A program made the position numbers and the translations under genes. From the NCBI GenBank assembly GCA_005884465.1, contig VAZH01000411.1, forward strand, positions 1-9,007: 9,007 nucleotides of DNA. Direction: 5' to 3'. The notes beneath the pieces were generated by a model, which searched no databases, was not told the origin of the DNA, and saw only the letters and a program-made list of their open reading frames with translations. Positions 1-6,564 of the stretch are shown one piece after another; the stretch's first letter is position 1, and every line of letters begins with the position of its first letter. The DNA is from Alphaproteobacteria bacterium (GTDB lineage Bacteria; Pseudomonadota; Alphaproteobacteria; Rhizobiales; Xanthobacteraceae).

Positions 1-1
1 C

Positions 2-1362
2 AATCCCCGGCACATCGAGGTGCAGATTATCGGCGACAGCCACGGCAATCTGCTGTCGCTGTTCGAGCGCGAATGCACCTTGCAACGGCGGCATCAGAAG
101 GTCATCGAGGAAGCGCCGTCGCCGACGCTGAATGCCACGCAGCGCGAGGCCGTTTGCGCCGCCGCGCGTAAGGCCGCGGGCGCGGTCAGGTATGTCGGCG
201 CCGGTACTATCGAATTCGTCTCCGACGGCAAGGACGTATTCTTCATCGAGATGAACACCCGCCTGCAGGTCGAGCACCCCGTGACCGAACTGATCACCGG
301 CATCGACCTCGTCGAATGGCAGTTGCGCGTGGCGTTCGGCGAAAAACTGCCGCTGTCCCAGGACGAGATCAGGCTGAACGGCCACGCCATCGAGGCGCGG
401 GTCTACGCGGAAAATCCGCAGAAAAACTTCATGCCGTCGGTGGGGCGCATCAAGACCTGGCACACGCCCGAGCCGTCCAACGGATTGCGGGTCGATGCGG
501 GGTACCGCAGCGGCGATGCGGTGTCGCCGTATTACGACGCCTCGCGTGGGCGCCGACCCGCGACGCCGCGATCGAAAGCCTTAATCGCGCGCTTGAGGAA
601 ACCGATGTTCGCGGCATCGTCACCAACATTCCCTTCCTGTCGGCGCTGCTGATGCATCCGAGCGTGCGCGCCAATGCCATCGATACCGGATTCATCGAAC
701 GCGAATTGAAGAACCTGACGGCGTCTTCCGCCGCGCCCGGCGATCTCGAACTTTGCGCGGCGGTTGCCGCCATCGTCAGTGAGGAGCAGAAGGCCGCGCG
801 CGCGGAGGCGCATTCGCCGTGGCGGACCTTTGGCTGGATGCCGGTTGGCCGGCGGACGCGGGTGTTTTCATTCCGGCAGGGGCAGGGTGCTGAGCAGAAG
901 GTGGAACTGTCTTACGGCAACGGACCGCCGACGTTGAAGTTCGGAGATCGCGAACGCGAGTTCCTTCTTTCCCCGTTGCCCTACCCGGGCGGCGGCTTCG
1001 ATCTCACGCTCGACGGCGTGAAGTCGTACATCTTCGCCGTGCTGGAGGGCCATGAGCTCTATCTGCGCACGCGCAACGGCCGCTTCGACCTGCATTGGGT
1101 CGATCCCTTCGGCGGCGACACCGAGGAGCAGGTCGGCGAGGACAAGATCGTGGCGCCGCTGCCGGGCACGGTGGTGGCCTTGCTGGCCGAGGAAGGCGCG
1201 ACGTTGGAGAAGGGCGCGGCGATCCTGACGCTGGAAGTCATGAAGATGGAACAGACGCTACGCGCCCCCTATGCGGGCGTGCTGAAGAAGATCAAGTGCA
1301 AGGTCGGCGATATCGTCGGCGAAGGGGTCGAGCTCGCCGAAGTCGAACCGGCGGTTGCCTGA
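2..1362 (+). pseudogene. mccA: Methylcrotonyl-CoA carboxylase biotin-containing alpha subunit, 5'-partial and frameshifted
   Basis: The product would carboxylate 3-methylcrotonyl-CoA in leucine breakdown, in complex with a beta subunit. The gene enters from the left edge in frame 2 at NPRHIEVQ, inside the biotin carboxylase domain. The signature [14 protein letters not shown] follows at about 250-290. The frame is good up to ...SPYYDA (538-541). Homology then resumes in frame 1 at [10 protein letters not shown] (541 onward). Family members read roughly YYDAM(I/L)AK(L/V)IAW here, so about 16 nt are missing and the frame shifts; frame 2 stops at 652. The rest of the carboxylase C-domain, the linker and the biotinyl domain are intact in frame 1, with the biotin-accepting lysine of EVMKMEQ at codon 1243-1245 and a stop at 1360. 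A translating ribosome would give no biotinylated product. Methylcrotonyl rather than propionyl or acetyl specificity is inferred from the adjacent mvaB. A sequencing error is less likely, since the next gene is also damaged. Confidence 0.87.
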
Positions 1363-1368
1363 GGCCGG

Positions 1369-1922
1369 ATGAGCGAAAACGTCCGCATCGTCGAGGTCGG
1401 CCCGCGCGACGGTCTGCAGAACGAGAAGACGCCGGTCAGCGTCGCCGACCGCATCGCCTTCGTCGAGGTACTGATCGCGGCCGGGCTGCGCACCATCGAG
1501 GTCGGCGCCTTCGTGTCGCCCAAGGCGATCCCGCAGATGATCGGCTCGGACCAGGTGCTGCGCGGCGTCATCGACCGCGCCGATTGCGAATTCCATGTGC
1601 TGGTACCCAACGGGCTACGAGGCTTCGCACGCCGCCGGCGCCAAGGTGATCGCCGTGTTCGCTTCTGCCTCGGAAGGCTTTTCGCGCGCCAACATCAATT
1701 GCTCGGTCGCGGAATCGATCGAGCGCTTCAAGCCGGTGGTGGCCCGCGCCAAGGCCGACGGCATTAAGGTGCGCGGCTATGTCTCCTGCGTGCTCGGCTG
1801 CCCTTTTGACGGTGAGGTCAAGCCGCAGGCGGTAGCCGACGTCGCCAGGACGCTGTGGGACCTCGGCTGCTACGAAGTCTCGCTCGGCGACACCATCGGC
1901 GTCGGCACGCCGGTCAAGGCCA
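1369..1922 (+). pseudogene. mvaB: Hydroxymethylglutaryl-CoA lyase, frameshifted and 3'-truncated
   Basis: HMG-CoA lyase cleaves HMG-CoA to acetoacetate and acetyl-CoA, the last step of leucine degradation. The ATG lies 6 nt after the mccA stop with GAGG just before it, as in an operon. The N-terminus VRIVEVGPRDGLQNEK holds the catalytic Arg-Asp pair (residues 13-14), followed by EVGAFVSPKAIPQM. After HVLVPN (1609-1611) the frame jumps from 1 to 2: relatives have about LKGYEA, here only G-GGC-TAC, so about 5 nt are missing. Homology continues in frame 2 through AVFASASEGFSRANINCS and VSCVLGCPFDGEV to LGDTIGVGTPVKAR, then ends abruptly near 1922. About 185 of roughly 300 residues remain. The C-terminal HxH metal ligands and the GGCPYA-type cysteine loop are absent, so activity is not expected even if the frameshift were repaired. 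Beyond the break frame 2 reads unrelated residues to a stop at 1967-1969. Confidence 0.9.
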
Positions 1923-2177
1923 GGCTTTTGTATGGGCTAGTCGCTCTTTGCCGTTCCTTTTCTGAATGACTCTGAGAAATCCCGCTTCTTCCAACATGGG
2001 TATCTTCCGCAAAACCGTCCTTCGATCGCAAGATGCCTCTGACGCGATCATTCTCATTGGCGGATAGCAAAAGCCGGTTTCGTGATCCGCATGGTTAGCG
2101 AGCGAAAGCAGAATGAGCTTTGCATGCGGGTCAGGAATATAAAGCCCTAGAACCCAAGCGACGGCTTGAATGCTCAT
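1914..2177 (-). pseudogene. Helix-turn-helix protein of phage/island type, probable 3'-truncated remnant
   Basis: The 87-codon frame begins MSIQAVAWVLGLYIPDPHAKLI, a start I know from small winged-helix proteins of prophages and integrated islands (replication-initiator-like or transcriptional regulators). The family pattern continues with LLSLANHADHETGFCYPPMRMIASEA and a helix-turn-helix of the form SCDRRTVLRKIPMLEEAGFLRVI (residues about 48-71). The last residues (TKAWP) are read from inside the mvaB sequence, so the native C-terminus is lost at the junction near 1922. Relatives are often longer. The stretch 1925-2280 is visibly lower in GC than the flanks, which supports foreign origin. 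A G-rich patch precedes the ATG by several nt and may be a ribosome binding site. It is co-oriented with the tRNA-Arg gene and lies about 100 nt downstream of it. The truncated product could still be made and bind DNA; its target is unknown. Confidence 0.65.
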
Positions 2178-2280
2178 GGCGTCGCCCCCAAAGAACGATG
2201 GGCGAACAGGTTACGCGGACATTCAGCGGACACATCGAAATTGGAGTGCCGCGAACCGCATGCTAAGTTGTTGTGTAGAT

Positions 2281-2357
2281 TGGCGCACCCGACACGATTC
2301 GAACGTGTGACCTTTGCCTTCGGAGGGCAACGCTCTATCCAGCTGAGCTACGGGTGC
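2281..2357 (-). tRNA. tRNA-Arg, anticodon CCG
   Basis: Read on the minus strand, 77 nt fold as a full cloverleaf. The acceptor strand GCACCCG (2357-2351) pairs with CGGGTGC, followed by discriminator G and an encoded CCA (2283-2281). The D arm contains AGCTCAGCTGGATAGAGC. The anticodon arm is TTGCC-CTCCGAA-GGCAA, giving anticodon CCG, which reads CGG (Arg). The T arm contains GTTCGAATC. All stems pair, so the gene looks functional. Its 3' end faces the truncated helix-turn-helix gene and the broken mvaB, the geometry expected when an element integrates into the 3' part of a tRNA gene and leaves it intact. Confidence 0.97.
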
Positions 2358-2367
2358 GTTAAGGGCT

Positions 2368-2396
2368 CATTTAGCCGATTGGCCGGGCATGGGCAA
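2368..2396 (-). promoter_or_regulatory. Candidate promoter of tRNA-Arg
   Basis: On the minus strand, TTGCCC (2396-2391) and TAAATG (2373-2368) are separated by exactly 17 nt, and the second box ends 10 nt before the tRNA 5' end. Spacing and position fit a sigma-70-type promoter. The boxes match consensus only in part (4 of 6 and 3 of 6), so the call is tentative. Confidence 0.3.
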
Positions 2397-2546
2397 CGGC
2401 CCTGCGGGGGGTTGGAGGCCACGGATAGAGGAGACGATAACTTCGATGAGGCATCCTGCCTCCGAATAAAAACAATACGCGATATGGGCCGAGAGATTCG
2501 TGCTAAACTGCGCTTGCTGGCAATGCAGCAAACGAGGGGGCGCATC

Positions 2547-3020
2547 TTGTACAAGAAAGTTCTTCTTGCCTATGACGGCTCGGTCGAGGGGCGACTGGCG
2601 TTGCGGGAAGGCGCGAAGCTCGCCCAATATTGCGGCGCCGAAGTGTTTCTGCTGGCTGTTGTCGAACCGTCCTTCGGCGCCACCCTGGAAGGTGGCGTCA
2701 TGGTCCCGATCGACGACCAGATCGCGACCTATCAGGCGATCCTTGACGAAGGCGTCAAGCGGCTCCAGGCCATGGGCTTCTCGCCGACGGCGCGGCTGGG
2801 CATGGGGGCCGCCGGACAGGAGATCGCAGGGGTCGCCGAAGAGATCGGAGCCAACCTCGTGGTCGTCGGTCATCGTCCGACCGGCCCGCTGGCGCGATGG
2901 TGGTTCGGCTCGGTCGGCAGCTATCTGATCAAGCATCTTCGCTGCAGCGTCCTGGTGGCGCAGACCGAAATCAGCGACGATCAATTTGCCCGGCTGACGG
3001 GATCCGCCGCGCAGGCGTAG
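2547..3020 (+). CDS. Universal stress protein, UspA family, single domain
   Basis: This predicts a 157-aa cytoplasmic USP of usual length, a nucleotide-binding alpha/beta fold linked to stress survival. The first strand is YKKVLLAYDGS with the family Asp at residue 10, followed by the helix GRLALREGAKLAQYCGAEVFLLAVVEP. The C-terminal motif is VVVGHRPTGPLARWWFGSVGSYLIKHLRCSVLVAQ. The ATP-type motif G-2X-G-9X-G-(S/T) is present except that the second Gly is Pro (G108, P111, G121-S122). I chose the TTG start because GAGGGGG lies 6 nt upstream and the product then begins at the family N-terminus; in-frame ATGs at 2523 and 2484 lack such a site. It stands alone between the tRNA and the cyclic-nucleotide/patatin gene, 205 nt before the latter. 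Its partners or inducers cannot be read from sequence. Confidence 0.9.
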   Translation: MYKKVLLAYDGSVEGRLALREGAKLAQYCGAEVFLLAVVEPSFGATLEGGVMVPIDDQIATYQAILDEGVKRLQAMGFSPTARLGMGAAGQEIAGVAEEIGANLVVVGHRPTGPLARWWFGSVGSYLIKHLRCSVLVAQTEISDDQFARLTGSAAQA

Positions 3021-3159
3021 ATCTTCCGGGCAATGGTCCACGTTGGAGAGCGTGTCGGTGCGTCATAAAAGCACCTGGCGCGCGCGCCGGCATGGCGGCG
3101 GCTCGATTCCTCGCGCGGATGGCGTCGATGCCCGCTCATTTTGGCGGCGCACCAAATCT

Positions 3160-3165
3160 TATAGT
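3160..3165 (+). promoter_or_regulatory. Candidate -10 box before the cyclic-nucleotide/patatin gene
   Basis: TATAGT stands out in the otherwise GC-rich 205-nt gap between the USP and the patatin-type gene, about 60 nt before the ATG. A convincing -35 box at the right distance is not seen (only TTTTGG-like sequence near 3139), so this is a weak call. No hairpin or other site is evident in the rest of the gap. Confidence 0.2.
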
Positions 3166-3225
3166 GCTCGCAGTCACGGCCGGCCGGCGATAGCATTGCA
3201 GGTGCAATCGAACCTGGTATCGCCA

Positions 3226-5124
3226 ATGAGTGGACCGAGCTCGACACTTGGGTGGGGGAACGGGTCGGAGGACTTCGCGCTGTTCAGGACGCTCAGCTCC
3301 GAACAGCGGCTGAAGGCGTTTAGCGCAATGGTCCGCCAGGATCTCGTGCGCGGGCAAATGCTCGTGGCGCAAGGGGATCCCTCGGATTCGTTGTTCATGG
3401 TGCTGCATGGCGCGCTAGCCGTGCGCAGAACCGGGGATTCCGCCCCGATCGCCGAACTCCGCGCCGGCGAATTGGTCGGCGAAATCGGTTTCTTCGCAAA
3501 TGTCCCGCGCACAGCCGATGTGATTGCGATCCGCGACACCAGCGTTCTGGTGCTGACGCGCACAGCCTACCAGGTCCTGGCGGAGGAAGCCCCGGCGATC
3601 GTCGAGGCGGTGCTCGCGGCGCTGGCGCGGCGATTCGCCAAGGAGACCGCGCGCCTCACGCCTGTTCGCGCATCGCCGAAGGCACGAACCGTGGCCCTGA
3701 TCGACGCCGGCCGCGAACCGGTTCCGGGTGCTTTTGATCGCCGCATGCGTGAAGGGCTCGCCGCGATCGACGCCGAGATCGTCGATCCCGCCCGCCTCAA
3801 CGCCATGTTTCCCGGCCGCGGCCTGGATGCGCCCGAGGTCACCGACTGGCTTAACAAACTCGAGCACGCCGCACCGCTGGTGGTCTATCTCGGCGGCCGC
3901 CAAGCGTCGCCTTGGGCGCGCAAGGCTATCCGCCAGGCCGACCTGGTCGTGTTCGCGTGCCGTGGCGATGCGTCCGCGGGAGCGTTGACGGAGGCCGAAG
4001 CCTTCGCCTGCGAGGTTCATCCTCCCTCGGCGCGACGCCTCGTTCGCATTCATGACCGGCGGAGCGGTGCAGTCCGCGGCACCCCCGCCTGGCTCGTTCG
4101 CCTGCCTTCCTTCATGCATCATCATGTCGCGCTTGAAGATCAGGTCGATATCGACAGCCTGATCCGCTTTCTGTCCGGTCGCGCGATTGGATTCGTCGCC
4201 GCGGGTGGCGGCAGCTTCGGAACGGCGCATGTCGGTATCTACAAGGCGTTTCGTGAACGCGGCGTGATGTTCGACATCTTTGTCGGCACCAGTGTCGGCT
4301 CGGCGATGGTGGCCGGCTTTGCGAAAAATCTCGAGGCTGAGCATCTCGAGCGCGGCACGCATGAGATCTTCGTCAGGAGCCGCAGCTTCCGGCGGCCAAC
4401 CTGGCCGCGCTACGCTCTATTGGATCATAAGGCATTCGATCGCGCGCTTGCCGATCAATACGGCTCCAACTGCCGGATCGAGGACTGCTGGCGGCCGTTC
4501 GCGGCGGTCGCAACCAATCTTTCGACCCATAATCTTGAATTGATCCGTTCCGGGCTGCTCTGGCAGGCGGTGCGTGCCTCGAGCGCGATCCCCGGACTAT
4601 TGCCGCCGTTCTACACGCCGGAGGGCGCGATGCTCGTCGATGGATGCCTGATCGACAATGTTCCGCTTGCTTCGATGCATCAACTGAAGAGCGGCCCCAA
4701 TCTGGTCGTGCATTTCGGCGAACCCGCGGCCGAGATGTTCGACGTCGATTATGCCGCGCTGCCGGGACGGCTCGAGCTGATCGCGGCGATGCTGATGCCG
4801 TTCCGCAAGAAGCTGCTTCCGGCGGCGCCGAGTGCGGTCAACGTGCTGTGGCGAAGTCTCGTGGCGCACCAGCGCTACGATACGCTGCCGACCGCGCCGC
4901 TCGATGCGGTGATGCGGCCGCCGCTTCCGATCGAGGTCGATGTGACAGACTTCGACCGCCACACCGAGATCTTTCTTGCGTCGTATCTCTGGGCCCGAGA
5001 GACCATCGCTGCGCTGGAGGCGGAGGGCAATTCGGCAATTACCGCGATCCTCGGCACCAGTAATCCGGCAATGAAACGAGCCCGCCAATTCGCCGAGCGG
5101 CCGCACAGCGCGCTATCCGGTTGA
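3226..5124 (+). CDS. Cyclic-nucleotide-binding domain fused to patatin-like phospholipase (NTE/RssA type)
   Basis: This predicts a 632-aa protein. Residues about 18-130 form a CRP/FNR-like cyclic-nucleotide-binding domain, with the phosphate-binding cassette at 81-97 (GELVGEIGFFANVPRTA; Glu86, Arg95). Residues about 145-310 are a middle alpha/beta region, also seen in bacterial NTE-like proteins. The patatin hydrolase domain starts near 320: oxyanion-hole glycines GGGSFG (327-332), nucleophile elbow GTSVG with Ser356, and catalytic Asp472 in VDGCLIDN. The usual DGG/DGA is DGC here, but the Ser-Asp dyad is complete. Such enzymes hydrolyse phospholipids or lysophospholipids, and the N-terminal domain is expected to gate activity by ligand. 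No clear membrane segment is visible. The ATG at 3226 puts the start just before the domain; the frame is open upstream to a TTG at 3043, but that segment is Arg/Ser-rich and unlike the family. No strong ribosome binding site supports any start. It converges on the peptidase gene. Confidence 0.9.
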   Translation: MSGPSSTLGWGNGSEDFALFRTLSSEQRLKAFSAMVRQDLVRGQMLVAQGDPSDSLFMVLHGALAVRRTGDSAPIAELRAGELVGEIGFFANVPRTADVIAIRDTSVLVLTRTAYQVLAEEAPAIVEAVLAALARRFAKETARLTPVRASPKARTVALIDAGREPVPGAFDRRMREGLAAIDAEIVDPARLNAMFPGRGLDAPEVTDWLNKLEHAAPLVVYLGGRQASPWARKAIRQADLVVFACRGDASAGALTEAEAFACEVHPPSARRLVRIHDRRSGAVRGTPAWLVRLPSFMHHHVALEDQVDIDSLIRFLSGRAIGFVAAGGGSFGTAHVGIYKAFRERGVMFDIFVGTSVGSAMVAGFAKNLEAEHLERGTHEIFVRSRSFRRPTWPRYALLDHKAFDRALADQYGSNCRIEDCWRPFAAVATNLSTHNLELIRSGLLWQAVRASSAIPGLLPPFYTPEGAMLVDGCLIDNVPLASMHQLKSGPNLVVHFGEPAAEMFDVDYAALPGRLELIAAMLMPFRKKLLPAAPSAVNVLWRSLVAHQRYDTLPTAPLDAVMRPPLPIEVDVTDFDRHTEIFLASYLWARETIAALEAEGNSAITAILGTSNPAMKRARQFAERPHSALSG

Positions 5125-5155
5125 GCTCGAGGACGGGGCTTGAACCGAAATTTTG

Positions 5156-5917
5156 CTAGCGTCGAATCTGGCCTATGGCTCGCTCGTGTCCGCGCGATGC
5201 TTCGAAAGTAGATGGCGCGTCGGAATAAACTTTGACGCCGTCACGATCAACCAGAAATATAGGGCGGTAACGCCGCACGTCATGGTCCTCGACCATGACC
5301 ATGTGGCGGTTGTCCAGCATCAGCCAATTGCCGTCGAGCCGTGCGGCGACAACGGCATGGTCTTCTTCCCGGAGGTCGTCCCGCAGGATCACAATGCGAA
5401 GGTCATCGGCGGAAATACCTGCCTCCTGCAGAGCAACGAACTTTGCGATCGCGTAATCTTCGCAGTCCCCGGCACCTACGGCGAATGTCGCCAACGGCGG
5501 ACTCCAGACGTCCTCCGCACCGTGAAGGGCTAAATCGCTCACGGGCTTTAGTTTCAGATTGATTGCGCGGTTGATCTCACCGATTCGCGCGCGGCCCCCC
5601 AAGGCTCGGCCGCTGTCGACAATGGCCAGGAATTGAAGCGCCGTCGGCGATTGACAGGACGCGCGGTTTTCGTCGCACATCTTCAGGACCAGCCGTTCAT
5701 CATCAACTTCGCGTGCGACGTTGAGCCATTTCTCCAGCACCGCGCCCTGGGTTACCGTCGCGGTGGAAAGCCCTGGCTCATCGGATCGATCGGCTCGATC
5801 GACCGATCCGGGTGAATTTAACGGTGCAGCCATGAGATGCATCGGCGAAAAGATCAGAGATAATCCCCACGCGAGTAAAGTGGCGCGCAAAGCGCTTGAA
5901 TTGCCGATTCTCCGCAT
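5156..5917 (-). CDS. Secreted transglutaminase-like cysteine peptidase (BTLCP / LapG-like, family C93)
   Basis: This predicts a 253-aa periplasmic protein. The N-terminus has basic residues, then a hydrophobic stretch (about 11-29) and a likely signal-peptidase site near MA-AP (30-32). The mature domain carries the Cys-His-Asp triad of the bacterial transglutaminase-like cysteine proteinases: Cys152 in VGAGDCEDYAIAK, His187 in EEDHAVVAARL, Asp202 in WLMLDNRH. The acidic residues around the cysteine (Asp151, Glu153, Asp154) match those that bind calcium in LapG proteins. LapG cleaves a surface adhesin when c-di-GMP is low; here no LapD-like receptor or large adhesin lies nearby, so the substrate is unknown. 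Length is typical. The ATG at 5917 has AGAGAG shortly upstream and keeps the whole signal peptide. The stop lies 31 nt from the stop of the convergent patatin-type gene, with no terminator hairpin in the gap. Confidence 0.92.
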   Translation of the reverse strand: MRRIGNSSALRATLLAWGLSLIFSPMHLMAAPLNSPGSVDRADRSDEPGLSTATVTQGAVLEKWLNVAREVDDERLVLKMCDENRASCQSPTALQFLAIVDSGRALGGRARIGEINRAINLKLKPVSDLALHGAEDVWSPPLATFAVGAGDCEDYAIAKFVALQEAGISADDLRIVILRDDLREEDHAVVAARLDGNWLMLDNRHMVMVEDHDVRRYRPIFLVDRDGVKVYSDAPSTFEASRGHERAIGQIRR

Positions 5918-6041
5918 GCAGCTCTCTGGACATGTTTGCCTCGAACAGCTCCCGAACCAGTTACGAATCCAGTGTGTCCAAGCGCCCTTGATCCAATGCG
6001 CTCGATCAAGAAGCCGTGTTCGATTCAGAATGGAGGCTGGC

Positions 6042-6176
6042 GTGAGTGCGCAGTGGCGAGACGACGGCGCAAGCGAAATAGCGCCGTCAAATAGTCATCT
6101 TGTCGGCAGATTGCAGTCAAAACCATCGATCAAATTAACGTCAATGCTGAGTCTCACCAGGGAGAATGAGGGTTGA
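6042..6176 (+). CDS. Possible 44-aa small protein, overlapping the next start
   Basis: A GTG codon follows GGAGG with a 6-nt gap and opens 44 codons beginning VSAQWRDDGASEIA and ending LTRENEG. Its TGA stop overlaps the TTG start of the next small gene in the form TTGA, a common layout for translational coupling. An in-frame ATG at 6030 is a less likely start because it overlaps the GGAGG. No domain is recognised. An 8-bp hairpin (6063-6088) lies inside the frame. The alternative is that this is a non-coding leader; the good ribosome binding site and the overlap are the only support. Confidence 0.3.
   Translation: MSAQWRDDGASEIAPSNSHLVGRLQSKPSIKLTSMLSLTRENEG
6063..6088. other. 8-bp inverted repeat in the leader before the small gene
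   Basis: GACGGCGC (6063-6070) and GCGCCGTC (6081-6088) pair perfectly around a 10-nt A-rich loop. No T-run follows, so it is not a standard terminator. It lies in the 255-nt stretch between the divergent peptidase gene and the 64-aa gene, where I otherwise see only the putative 44-codon ORF. Confidence 0.3.
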
Positions 6177-6367
6177 TCTACAAAATGATCGCAGAACGCG
6201 GAAACGAGACCGTGAAAAGCGAAAGGACCAGCTCACTGATCACGATTGCAAAAGCGCGCGTGTGGGCTAGCGAAGGTTGGCAAGTCACCATTACCGATGA
6301 CGAGGGGAAAGTCTTCGCGCCTGCAGAGTTTGAGGATCTGTTGGCCGCTCAATCGGCGCGAGGTTAA
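6173..6367 (+). CDS. Conserved small hypothetical protein, 64 aa
   Basis: The product begins MIYKMIAERGNETVKSERTS and continues ITIAKARVWASEGWQVTITDDEGKVFAPAEFEDLL. I recall closely similar short proteins annotated as hypothetical in Bradyrhizobium, but no function. The pattern suggests a helix (TIAKARVWASEG), a beta hairpin (WQVTITDDEGKVF) and a final helix (AEFEDLLAAQ). It has no signal peptide or membrane segment, so it is probably cytoplasmic. The TTG start is preceded by GGAGA at about 7 nt; an in-frame ATG at 6185 has weaker spacing. The start overlaps the stop of the putative 44-codon ORF. The palindromic repeat begins about 65 nt after the stop and may end its transcript. Confidence 0.65.
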   Translation: MIYKMIAERGNETVKSERTSSLITIAKARVWASEGWQVTITDDEGKVFAPAEFEDLLAAQSARG

Positions 6368-6431
6368 GACCTCATCCTGAGAGCCAGACTCAAAAAGCAG
6401 CCAATGAAAAAGGGGGCTCGCTAACGAAGCT

Positions 6432-6548
6432 CGTCATGCCCGGCCTTGTGCCGGGCATCCACGTCTTGCCGGACTCCAACAAGAAAGACGTGGATGGCCG
6501 GGACGTCTAGCGCGAAGACGCGCTTCGCGCTTTTGCCCGGCCATGACT
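6432..6548. repeat. Nested palindromic intergenic repeat (Bradyrhizobium/Rhodopseudomonas type)
   Basis: The element is built of inverted repeats. GCCCGGC (6438-6444) pairs with GCCGGGC (6450-6456). ATCCACGTCTT (6457-6467) pairs perfectly with AAGACGTGGAT (6485-6495). ATGGCCGGG (6494-6502) pairs with CCCGGCCAT (6536-6544), enclosing a third hairpin: AGCGCGAAG (6509-6517) with CTTCGCGCT (6523-6531). The outer ends, CGTCATG and CATGACT, are also near-complementary. I remember this CGTCATGCCCGGC...ATCCACGTCTT type as a frequent dispersed repeat in Bradyrhizobium and Rhodopseudomonas intergenic DNA. It sits between the converging small gene and the 258-aa gene, where it could shield both from read-through. 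The third hairpin is followed by TTTT on the plus strand, so it may serve as a terminator. Confidence 0.85.
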
Positions 6549-6564
6549 AGAAACGGAAAAGGCT

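Noticed and set aside
1870..2280. Second copy of the tRNA-Arg 3' end as an att site
   Set aside because: I looked for the T-arm and acceptor sequence near the mvaB junction and found none.
3043..3225. N-terminal extension of the patatin-type protein from TTG 3043
   Set aside because: The added 61 residues are Arg/Ser-rich and unlike the family, with no ribosome binding site; ATG 3226 directly precedes the first domain.
3415..4362. Minus-strand open frame of 315 codons
   Set aside because: It lies fully inside the cyclic-nucleotide/patatin gene, whose domains are clear; the antisense product is low-complexity and charged, as expected of a shadow frame in high-GC DNA.
5770..5815. Near-palindromic GATCGATCGG-rich stretch
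   Set aside because: It lies within the coding sequence of the peptidase (Asp/Arg/Ser-rich segment after the signal peptide) and is imperfect, so codon repetition explains it.
5721..6041. Upstream part of a plus-strand frame reaching 6176
   Set aside because: Most is antisense to the peptidase gene and its leader; only the last 44 codons have a plausible own start.
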